From contig VGXH01000051.1 of the NCBI GenBank assembly GCA_016873405.1, positions 1-9,002 on the forward strand: a stretch of 9,002 nucleotides of DNA, given 5' to 3'. The position numbers and the translations under genes were made by a program. This DNA is from a bacterium. Lineage in GTDB: Bacteria; Krumholzibacteriota; Krumholzibacteria; LZORAL124-64-63. Of this stretch, positions 1 through 5,841 are shown in pieces (position 1 is the first letter of the stretch; each line of letters begins with the position of its first letter). Under the pieces are notes generated by a model. The model was not told the origin of the DNA. It was given only the letters and a program-made list of their open reading frames with translations, and made no database searches.

Positions 1-455
1 CGCCGCAGGTCCGCGGCAAAATCGGGGGCGAAACGCGGATCGGCAGCATCGACGTCGCAGCGGAAGCAGCGGGCCAATCCCTCGTGTTCGAGCAGGAACC
101 TCAGCGCCGGTGAAAGCGAGAAGCCCACGATGACGTCCGGCGAGCGGCCGCGCGCGCGCAGTTCCTCGCGGACGCCCAGTACGAGCAGCCGCTGCCGGTC
201 GAACGCGCCGCAGCCGGGGCAGATGCAGTGGCGGATCACCTCGTCGCCGGACAGGAAGTTGCGGAAGCGTCGTCCGCGCCAGCCGCAGACCGGGCACTCG
301 TGACGCCGGCCGCCGGGCAGGCCGTCCACGACGGGCAGCAGCGCGTTCTCGGCCGCTCCGGCCACGACGCGCAAGGCCATCAGCGGGTGCCGCCACCAGC
401 AGGCGGGTGAACGGGGGTCCAGCAGGGTCTCGCGCACGAAGCACAGCACGGGCAA
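1..455 (-). CDS. Zinc-ribbon SAM-dependent methyltransferase, N-terminal part (runs off the left edge)
   Basis: The visible 151 residues hold a treble-clef/zinc-ribbon-like module (C54-P-V-C57, then C77-x-C79-P-G-C82) followed by G-A-F-D-R-Q-R-L-L. This matches the layout CPxCG...CPxCGSxxRHRLL seen in a family of class I methyltransferases whose SAM-binding domain starts shortly after. Here V-I-V-G-F-S-L-S-P-A-L-R near residue 108 would correspond to the family's first strand and glycine-rich loop, and C-D-V-D-A-A-D near 133 to the second. The remaining Rossmann domain lies outside the window and the substrate is unknown. An in-frame TGA at 462-464 limits the start. TTG at 455 has GGAG 10 bases upstream; GTG at 449 and ATG at 380 are alternatives. 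It is separated from the barrel gene by about 130 bases. Family assignment is from motif recall; the exact start is uncertain. Confidence 0.7.
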   Translation of the reverse strand, partial: MPVLCFVRETLLDPRSPACWWRHPLMALRVVAGAAENALLPVVDGLPGGRRHECPVCGWRGRRFRNFLSGDEVIRHCICPGCGAFDRQRLLVLGVREELRARGRSPDVIVGFSLSPALRFLLEHEGLARCFRCDVDAADPRFAPDFAADLR

Positions 456-500
456 GGCGGTTCAACTCCGGTCGGGTCGCGGGCAACGCCGGGCGCGGGC

Positions 501-529
501 ATGATAGCAGCGGCGGGCCGCCGGGGAAA
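501..529 (-). promoter_or_regulatory. Possible sigma-70-type promoter for the methyltransferase gene
   Basis: On the minus strand TATCAT (501-506) matches five of six -10 consensus bases and is the most AT-rich hexamer in this gap. A 17-base spacer leads to TTTCCC (524-529), which is only a weak -35 match. The predicted transcript would begin about 40 bases before the TTG start at 455. The weak -35 keeps confidence low. Confidence 0.3.
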
Positions 530-538
530 GGCCGGGCC

Positions 539-580
539 GAGTCGGCGGGGTCGAGCCGGCGGGGTCGAGCCGGCGGGGTC
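539..580. repeat. Three tandem copies of a 14-bp repeat
   Basis: Plus strand reads GAGTCGGCGGGGTC once, then GAGCCGGCGGGGTC twice, with one base differing in the first copy. A degenerate fourth start (GAGTCAGCG) runs into the stop codon of the barrel gene at 584-586, so on the coding strand the array begins immediately after that stop. The unit is not a multiple of three, and it lies in the gap between two genes. It may have arisen by slippage; no function is evident. Confidence 0.85.
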
Positions 581-583
581 GAG

Positions 584-1843
584 TCAGCGACGCCAGGACA
601 GGCTCACGCTCGCGAACCCCAGCGAGACGTCGTCCCGGGATTCGGCGTGGCGCTCGGGTTCCCAGTTGCCCAGCGCCGAGAGCGTCAGCGTGCCGGACAG
701 GCGCCAATCGGCCAGCAGCCACAGGCGCCAGTAGGTGAAGTCCGTCCAGGCCGGCAGCGACTCGTCGGCGTCCGCCGGCCCGTAGCCGCGGCGTCCGTGC
801 TCGAGGACGAGGGAGCCGGACAGCTCCGAACCGTACGCCTCGAAGCCGCCGCGCACGCCGGCCTGGACGTAGGACTCGGATCCCCGCGCGGACTCGAACG
901 CCTCGCCGGCCAGGCCCAGGCGCCACTGGCCGGCCAGCACGTCCCCGCGGCGCAGCCCACAGAACCCGGCCGCGCGCCAGCTGTCCGCCCAGATCTCGCT
1001 CGGCGCTCCGTAGCGCCAGCCCTCGGCCTCCACCTCGACCAGGAGGTCGCCGCCGGGCGCAGGGACCTCGCCGGCCGCCTGCAGCCAGTGCAGCCAGGCG
1101 TCGGGGCGCACCGCCGGCTCGCGCGCGAGCCGCCGCTCACTGCGCCCGTAGAGTCGGGCCAGCCCGTCGGCGCCGAGCCGACCGGACCAGTCGAGTTCGA
1201 GGCTCCAGGTCCGGCGATCGATGACCGAGGAGTCGGGGTAGCTGCGCGCCGCGTGCTTCAGCGCCAGGCGCCAGGCGCCTGCGGTCGCGCCGCGCGAGCG
1301 CACGGCCACGCCCAGGCCCGCCTCCGCCTGATCCTGCTCCAGCGGCGACGGCGTCGCGTACCGCGTGGCCGCGATCCAGCCGAGCATCTGGCCCTCGCAG
1401 CCGGCTCCCGCCCAGGGTACGAACGCGGCGTCCAGCCGCCCTTCCCCCTGGTCGCTCGCCAGGGAATAGTCCGTCCCCGGGCGGTACTGCCGTCCGGCCA
1501 GCCTGGCGCCGAACCGCGCGCGTTCGATTCCCCGCGCGTCGCGGCGCCGCCAGTCGGCTTCGAGGTTCTCCCGCCACAGGTCGGTGCCGACCGAGCCTTC
1601 CAACCGCAGCCGCCAGCTGGTGCGGCCGCCGGCGGCCGAGCGACCTTCCCAACCGAGCACGGCTCGCGACTCGCTGACCGTCTCGCTCGTGTCGGTCGTC
1701 GCCAGGGAGTAGGCGTGGGTGAAGCTGTCGTAGCCGACCGCGGCGTCGACGCCCCAGACGGCCCGCTCGCCTGCCGCCGCGCGCGCGGCAGGCAGCGCGG
1801 CGCCGACGAACAGCAGCAGGGCCGCGGGCAGGCGCCACGTCAT
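584..1843 (-). CDS. Predicted outer-membrane beta-barrel protein, unknown function
   Basis: I do not recognise a named family. The 419-residue product starts with a signal peptide (basic W-R at residues 3-4, hydrophobic L-L-L-F-V-G-A-A-L core, A-x-A sites around 20-24). The mature part is poor in long helices and rich in alternating polar/hydrophobic strands with many W, Y, R and G (for example residues 30-60, 75-95, 180-215, 330-400), ending in S-V-S-L-S-W-R-R. This is the look of a transmembrane beta-barrel, with the penultimate-strand aromatic W417 near the end though not terminal. It follows the helical-repeat gene after 3 bases (TAG-GAC-ATG) with little independent Shine-Dalgarno sequence, so translation is probably coupled and the two products likely act together in the envelope. 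A porin-like, secretin-associated or purely structural role cannot be distinguished here. Confidence 0.75.
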   Translation of the reverse strand: MTWRLPAALLLFVGAALPAARAAAGERAVWGVDAAVGYDSFTHAYSLATTDTSETVSESRAVLGWEGRSAAGGRTSWRLRLEGSVGTDLWRENLEADWRRRDARGIERARFGARLAGRQYRPGTDYSLASDQGEGRLDAAFVPWAGAGCEGQMLGWIAATRYATPSPLEQDQAEAGLGVAVRSRGATAGAWRLALKHAARSYPDSSVIDRRTWSLELDWSGRLGADGLARLYGRSERRLAREPAVRPDAWLHWLQAAGEVPAPGGDLLVEVEAEGWRYGAPSEIWADSWRAAGFCGLRRGDVLAGQWRLGLAGEAFESARGSESYVQAGVRGGFEAYGSELSGSLVLEHGRRGYGPADADESLPAWTDFTYWRLWLLADWRLSGTLTLSALGNWEPERHAESRDDVSLGFASVSLSWRR

Positions 1844-1846
1844 GTC

Positions 1847-2908
1847 CTACCGCAGCCCCCGCGCGGCCTGCTCGAGCAGGTCATGGGCCGAGCGCGCTCG
1901 GCGCAGGGCGCGATCCAAGCGGCCGTCGGCCAGCGCGCGGGCCGCCTCCTCGCGCTCCTCGCGGGCGCGCGCGAAGGCTCTCTGCGCCGGTTCGGGAGCC
2001 GACTCGCGCAGGCGCGGGGCCAGCTCCGCCGCGCGGGCGTCGAACCGCTCGAGCAGGCGCGTCACTGCGTCGGCCCCGGAGTCGGCCCCGGCCAGGGCCA
2101 GGGCCCGTTGCGCCAACCGACGGGCCAGTCCGGAAAGCTGCAGCGCCACTCCCGGCTCGTCGGCGGCGGCCGCTTCCGCCCGCGCCAGCGCGTCGCGGGC
2201 ATCCGCCAGCACGGACAACGCCTCGGCCGGGACGGCCGCGCCCTCGAACCGCGCGCCCACTTCCTCGACGAGGCCCCGCGTCCTTTCCAGTTCGCGGGCG
2301 ACACGTTCCGGCCCGGCTCCTTCAGCCAGTTGGCGCGCCGCCAGGCGCAGCAGATCCTCCGCCTGCTCGAGGAGCCGCCAAGCCAGTTGCAGGTCGCCCT
2401 GCGCGACGCGTTCGGCGGCGCGCTGCGCCTGCTCGCGCGCCCGTTCGAGGATCTCGACGGCCCGCGGGGCGCCGTTCTCGCGGGCGCGTTCGAGCAGTTG
2501 CGCGTGCTGGTCGGCGAAGCGTTCGCTCCGCACCCGGACGCGCTCCTCCAGACCCGCCGCCTCGCGCGAGATGCGCACCGCGTGCCACACGGCATCGCGC
2601 GCCCGACGCGCCAGCGTGAACGCCTCGAGCGGACGCTGGCGCGCCAGCAGGTCCCGGCTGCGGGCCTGCAGATGCCGCGCCTGCTCGAGGATGCCGCGGG
2701 CTCGCTCGCTGCCGCTGGCACCCACCTGGTCCGCGGCCCAGTCCAGCAGTTCGTCGGTGCGGTCCAGGTAGGCGCGCAGTTCCTCGCCGACCTGCGCGCG
2801 GGCGGCCGTGGAGCCGCCCGCCAGCGACACCAGGGCGGCGGCCACGCCGAGCGCCGCCAACAGCGCCGCCGCCGGCCGCCTGTCTCTCCTGTCGCGCCTG
2901 TTGTCCAT
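1847..2908 (-). CDS. Exported all-helical protein with four ~79-residue repeats, unknown function
   Basis: The 353-residue product has a basic N-terminus (R-R-D-R-R), a hydrophobic stretch (residues 12-31) and A-R-A-Q around 36-39, a standard signal peptide. Everything after that is predicted helix, rich in A, R, E and L and with no cysteine. Four units begin near residues 43, 123, 202 and 281, each apparently three helices. Landmarks recur with striking regularity: A-R at 77-78, 157-158, 237-238 and 315-316; alanines at 96/176/255/334 and 103/183/262/341. This suggests a curved helical solenoid or bundle in the periplasm. I chose ATG 2908 because the frame remains open upstream to 3148 but that extension lacks coding character, overlaps the response regulator and would bury the signal peptide 80 residues in. 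The gene is preceded by a sigma-54 promoter candidate and coupled to the barrel gene. No known family is recognised. Confidence 0.8.
   Translation of the reverse strand: MDNRRDRRDRRPAAALLAALGVAAALVSLAGGSTAARAQVGEELRAYLDRTDELLDWAADQVGASGSERARGILEQARHLQARSRDLLARQRPLEAFTLARRARDAVWHAVRISREAAGLEERVRVRSERFADQHAQLLERARENGAPRAVEILERAREQAQRAAERVAQGDLQLAWRLLEQAEDLLRLAARQLAEGAGPERVARELERTRGLVEEVGARFEGAAVPAEALSVLADARDALARAEAAAADEPGVALQLSGLARRLAQRALALAGADSGADAVTRLLERFDARAAELAPRLRESAPEPAQRAFARAREEREEAARALADGRLDRALRRARSAHDLLEQAARGLR
1850..2782 (-). repeat. Four tandem protein-level repeats (about 237 bp each)
   Basis: Units run approximately 2782-2543, 2542-2306, 2305-2069 and 2068-1850, the last slightly shorter at the C-terminus. 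Conserved positions are A-x-x-x-(L/F)-x-x-A-R in the second helix and A-x-x-x-x-x-x-A in the third. Spacing between equivalent residues is 80, 80, 78 in the second helix and 80, 79, 79 in the third. The DNA itself is not obviously repeated, so the duplications are old. Unit borders are approximate. Confidence 0.65.
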
Positions 2909-2962
2909 GTCCCGCCCCGATCGCCGTGCCCGCTGCCCGCCACGCCCTTCCCCGGCCGGCGC

Positions 2963-2979
2963 AGCACGGACCGTGCCAG
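2963..2979 (-). promoter_or_regulatory. Sigma-54 (-24/-12) promoter candidate for the helical-repeat/barrel operon
   Basis: The minus strand reads CTGGCACGGTCCGTGCT. Against the sigma-54 consensus YTGGCACGrNNNTTGCW only the first T of TTGC differs (G). The invariant GG (2976-2977) and GC (2964-2965) are separated by exactly ten bases. Initiation about 12 bases past the GC would fall near 2952, giving a leader of some 45 bases before ATG 2908. The immediately upstream gene encodes an NtrC-family activator with the GAFTGA loop that contacts sigma-54, which makes a functional promoter more credible. The sequence also contains a 13-bp dyad (2964-2976), probably a by-product of the consensus. Confidence 0.7.
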
Positions 2980-3080
2980 GCGAGCGGCGCCGAGGTGTTC
3001 CATAGGTTGTTGCACCGTAGTCAGTTATTGGGATCGCCGGGAGGTCGCGTGGGTGGGCGCGCCGCCAGGCGTTCCCCATG

Positions 3081-3096
3081 GTACGCGCGCGCGCGC
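3081..3096. repeat. Alternating purine-pyrimidine tract (mostly CG)
   Basis: GTACGCGCGCGCGCGC is a strict 16-base alternating purine-pyrimidine run between the response regulator gene and the sigma-54 promoter candidate. Such tracts can adopt Z-DNA under negative supercoiling. In so GC-rich a genome it may be chance or slippage. Confidence 0.8.
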
Positions 3097-3131
3097 CCAG
3101 GGACGCCGCGCCGGGGTCCGGGGTCGGGGGG

Positions 3132-4478
3132 CTACCGATCCGCGCCATCGTCCATACCCAGCATCTTCATGCGCGAGTACATCGCCCGGCGCGTGATGCC
3201 CAGCAGCGCGGCGGCCGCCGTCTTGCTGCCGCCGGCCCGCCTGAGCGCTTCGCCGATCAGCGCGCGCGCGTTGCGGTCGAGATCGAGATCCGCCGGCAGC
3301 GCGGGCGGCGCCTCGCGCGAACCCGAGCCCACGTCCAGCCTCACGTGCTCGTCGCCGAGCGGCCCGCCGCCCGCCAGGATGTGCGCCCGCTCGACCAGGT
3401 TGCGCAGTTCCCTGACATTGCCGGGCCAGGCGTGGGCCCGCAGGCGCGGCAGCGTGGCCGCCGGCAGCGCCGATTCCCGTCGGCCGAGGCGCGCCAGGAA
3501 GTGGGAAGCCAGCAGCGGGATGTCGTCCAGCCGCTCGCGCAACGGCGGCACGTCGAGGGGGAAGACCAGCAGGCGGTAGTAGAGATCCTCGCGGAAGGTG
3601 CCGGCACGGATCGCCGCCTCCAGCGGCCGGTTCGTCGCCGCCAGGACGCGGACGTCCACCTGCCGCTCGCACGGGTCGCCGACGCGGTTGATCTTGCGTT
3701 CCTCGAGGACCCTCAGCAGCTTGGCCTGCACGGCCGCGCCGGCCTCGCCGATCTCGTCGAGCAGCAGCGTTCCGCCGCGCGCGGCCTCGAACAGCCCCTC
3801 GCGGTCCGCTTCGGCGCCGGTGAACGCTCCCTTGCGGTAGCCGAACAATTCGCTCTCGAGCAGCGACTCGGCGATCGCGGCGCAGTTGACGGCGATGAAC
3901 GGTCCGCCCGCGCGCGCGCTCGCGGCGTGCAGGGCGCGCGCCGCCACCTCCTTGCCCGTCCCGCTCTCGCCGCGGATGAGCACGGTGGCGTCCGCCGGCG
4001 CGACCTGGGCCACGAGGCGTCGCAGTTCGACGGTGGCGGACGCCGTGCCGATGATCTCCGGTCCGCCGCCCAGATGGGCGATGGTGCGTTGGAGCGCGCG
4101 GTTCTCACGCGCGAGCGCCACCGTCGCGGCGGCCGTCTCCACGGCGTGCACCACTTCCTGGAAGTTGAACGGCTTGGTCAGGTAGTGGTGGGCGCCGCGC
4201 TGGAGGGCTTCGACCGCGCCCTTCACTTCCGGGTAGGCGGTCAGGATGATGACTGCGGTGTCCGGGCAGTGCTCGCGGACCCCGGCCAGGACCGCCATGC
4301 CGTCGACGGGCTCCATGCGCAGGTCGGTCAGCACCACGTCGAAGCGGCCGTCCGTCACCAGGGACAGCGCCTCGGCCCCGCCCGCGGCGCCGGTCACCTC
4401 GTGCCCGCGGTGCGCGAGCGCGGACTTCAGCAGGGTCACGAGTTTGGGCTCGTCGTCGACGATCAGCACCCTGGCCAC
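3132..4478 (-). CDS. NtrC-family sigma-54-dependent response regulator
   Basis: The 448-residue protein has the three NtrC domains. Receiver, residues 1-120: acidic pair D8-D9, phosphoacceptor D52 in V-V-L-T-D-L-R-M, T80 and K102 in L-T-K-P-F. AAA+ sigma-54 activation domain, about 140-370: Walker A G-E-S-G-T-G-K-E at 170-177, intact GAFTGA loop at 217-222, Walker B L-L-L-D-E at 238-242, and the arginine-rich D-L-Y-Y-R-L and W-P-G-N-V-R-E-L-R-N-L motifs. C-terminal Fis-type helix-turn-helix around 405-440 (G-G-S-K-T-A-A-A-A-L-L-G-I-T). Phosphorylation by the kinase encoded just upstream should promote oligomerisation, binding to upstream enhancer sites and ATP-driven opening of sigma-54 promoters. 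It starts with GTG four bases after the kinase stop. All key residues are present, so it looks fully functional. Its most likely target in view is the promoter at 2963-2979. Confidence 0.96.
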   Translation of the reverse strand: MARVLIVDDEPKLVTLLKSALAHRGHEVTGAAGGAEALSLVTDGRFDVVLTDLRMEPVDGMAVLAGVREHCPDTAVIILTAYPEVKGAVEALQRGAHHYLTKPFNFQEVVHAVETAAATVALARENRALQRTIAHLGGGPEIIGTASATVELRRLVAQVAPADATVLIRGESGTGKEVAARALHAASARAGGPFIAVNCAAIAESLLESELFGYRKGAFTGAEADREGLFEAARGGTLLLDEIGEAGAAVQAKLLRVLEERKINRVGDPCERQVDVRVLAATNRPLEAAIRAGTFREDLYYRLLVFPLDVPPLRERLDDIPLLASHFLARLGRRESALPAATLPRLRAHAWPGNVRELRNLVERAHILAGGGPLGDEHVRLDVGSGSREAPPALPADLDLDRNARALIGEALRRAGGSKTAAAALLGITRRAMYSRMKMLGMDDGADR

Positions 4479-4482
4479 GGCG

Positions 4483-5841
4483 TCATCCCTTCTGCGCCCC
4501 GCCCAGCGGCAGCGTCACGATCGCCTCGGCGCCCCGCCTGTCCCGGCGCTCGCGCAGGTCCAGGCTGCCGCCCATATCCTCCACGATGCGGCGGGAAATG
4601 GCCAGGCCCAGACCGCTGCCTTTCTCCTTGGTGGTCCGGAACGGTTCGAACAACCGCGCCGGGTCATTGCCGCCGAGGCCGGCGCCCTCGTCGGTCACGG
4701 TCACCGTCACCTGCGCGTCTTCTGGCGCCGCCGCGACGGCGACCGCCACGCGGCCGCCGCCGGGCATGGCGTCGCGGGCGTTCAGCAGCAGGTTCAGCAG
4801 CACCTGCTGCAGGCGCCGGGGATCACCGCTGACGAGCAGCGGCGGCGCCTGGTCGGGGCCGTCGACCGTCACGCCGACCTGCGCCAGTTCCGCCGCCAGC
4901 AGACGGGCGCCGCGCCGCAGGCACGCCACCAGGTCGAACTCCTCGACCGGCCCGTGCTGCCCGGTCCCGAGCGCGAGGTAGCCGCTGAGGATGCGGTCGA
5001 GGCGATCGACCTCCTCGGGGATGAACGCGGCCACCTCGTCGGTGATCCCGGCCCCGTCCAGCACGCGCTCCAGATGCTGGCCCGCGCCGCGGATGATGCC
5101 CAGGGGGTTGCGGATCTCGTGCGCGATGCCGGCCGTCATCCGGCCGACGGCCGCCAGATTCTCCTGCCGCAGCGCGGCCTCGCGCGCGCGGTCGAGGGCC
5201 GTCACGATCCGCTGCAGCGCCACGCCGAGCACGGCCAGCACGACCACGACGACCGCCACCGTCAGCCAGGCCGCCCGCCGCAGGCGTTCGAGCGCCACGA
5301 AGAAGTCCGGGCTGCCGCTGACGGTCAGCACGCCGACCTGATAGGCGCCTTCGCTCGAGTAGTTGAAGACCGGCGCGTGAGCCGACTTCTGGAAGGCGCC
5401 CCCGCCGGGGCCGCGGTAGAGCGGACCCGCGGCCGCCAGTCCGCCCCGGGCGGCGGCCACCGCCGCCGGGTCCAGTTCCAGGAAGGCGTCCACCTCGCCC
5501 GCGCGCAAGGCCGGCGAGGTGGACATCAGCACCACGCCCGTGTCGCTGTCCGTCAGCGTGATCTCGGCCAGCGATTCGGCGTCCACCAGCGCGGCGCAGA
5601 TGGCGGCGAGTTCCTGCAGGTAGATCCCGCCGCCGGTGCCTTCGAGCGTGGCCAGCGCGACGGCTTCGCCGTCGCAGAGCGCCGCCACCCCGCGGGCCAG
5701 ACCCAGCAACCGCTGGCCCATCGACTCGTCCAGCAGGCGTCGGGAGCTTTCGTGCAGGTGGGCCAGGCCCGCCACGACCGCCAGCAGGATCGCCGCGTAG
5801 GCCAGCGCGGCCCGCAGCAGCCAGCGACGGCCGGCGGTCAT
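4483..5841 (-). CDS. Membrane-bound sensor histidine kinase, cognate partner of the NtrC-type regulator
   Basis: The 452-residue protein has a first transmembrane helix at about residues 9-27, an extracytoplasmic region of roughly 160 residues, and a second transmembrane helix at about 189-208. The sensor region ends in V-G-V-L-T-V-S-G-S-P-D-F-F, resembling the last strand of a PAS/Cache-like fold, but I cannot name the ligand. The kinase core follows: H-box with phosphoacceptor H241 in G-I-A-H-E-I-R-N-P-L, N-box N354 in L-L-N-A-R-D-A-M-P, G1 box D384-E-G-A-G, F-box L-F-E-P-F at 397-401, and G2 box G-S-G-L-G-L at 408-413. No HAMP or cytoplasmic PAS domain is evident, so the second helix joins the dimerisation helix almost directly. 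ATG 5841 overlaps the lipA stop as ATGA. The frame stays open upstream to 6615, but that stretch overlaps lipA and is not credible coding sequence. Confidence 0.93.
   Translation of the reverse strand: MTAGRRWLLRAALAYAAILLAVVAGLAHLHESSRRLLDESMGQRLLGLARGVAALCDGEAVALATLEGTGGGIYLQELAAICAALVDAESLAEITLTDSDTGVVLMSTSPALRAGEVDAFLELDPAAVAAARGGLAAAGPLYRGPGGGAFQKSAHAPVFNYSSEGAYQVGVLTVSGSPDFFVALERLRRAAWLTVAVVVVVLAVLGVALQRIVTALDRAREAALRQENLAAVGRMTAGIAHEIRNPLGIIRGAGQHLERVLDGAGITDEVAAFIPEEVDRLDRILSGYLALGTGQHGPVEEFDLVACLRRGARLLAAELAQVGVTVDGPDQAPPLLVSGDPRRLQQVLLNLLLNARDAMPGGGRVAVAVAAAPEDAQVTVTVTDEGAGLGGNDPARLFEPFRTTKEKGSGLGLAISRRIVEDMGGSLDLRERRDRRGAEAIVTLPLGGAQKG
4487..4493 (-). promoter_or_regulatory. Ribosome binding site supporting the GTG start of the response regulator
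   Basis: AGAAGGG lies 8 bases before GTG 4478 and overlaps the last codons of the kinase gene. It supports the GTG start, which places the canonical receiver motif V-L-I-V-D-D-E right at the N-terminus, and implies coupled translation with the kinase. Confidence 0.6.

Noticed and set aside
1265..1281. 17-bp palindrome CAGGCGCC-A-GGCGCCTG
   Set aside because: It lies inside the barrel coding sequence, the bases are explained by the codons, and short GC palindromes are expected by chance at this composition.
3101..3130. Possible terminator after the response regulator gene
   Set aside because: The region has GC-rich direct repeats (GACCCCG twice on the minus strand) but only weak imperfect stems and no T-rich run, so I could not support a terminator.
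2909..3148. 80-codon N-terminal extension of the helical-repeat protein
   Set aside because: It would overlap the response regulator, place the signal peptide internally and cover the sigma-54 promoter candidate; its residues look non-coding.
407..3196. A 929-codon open frame on the plus strand
   Set aside because: It runs antisense through the barrel and helical-repeat genes, has R/P/G/A-rich low-information sequence with no recognisable domain, and comes from GC-rich codon bias leaving stops rare in the opposite strand.
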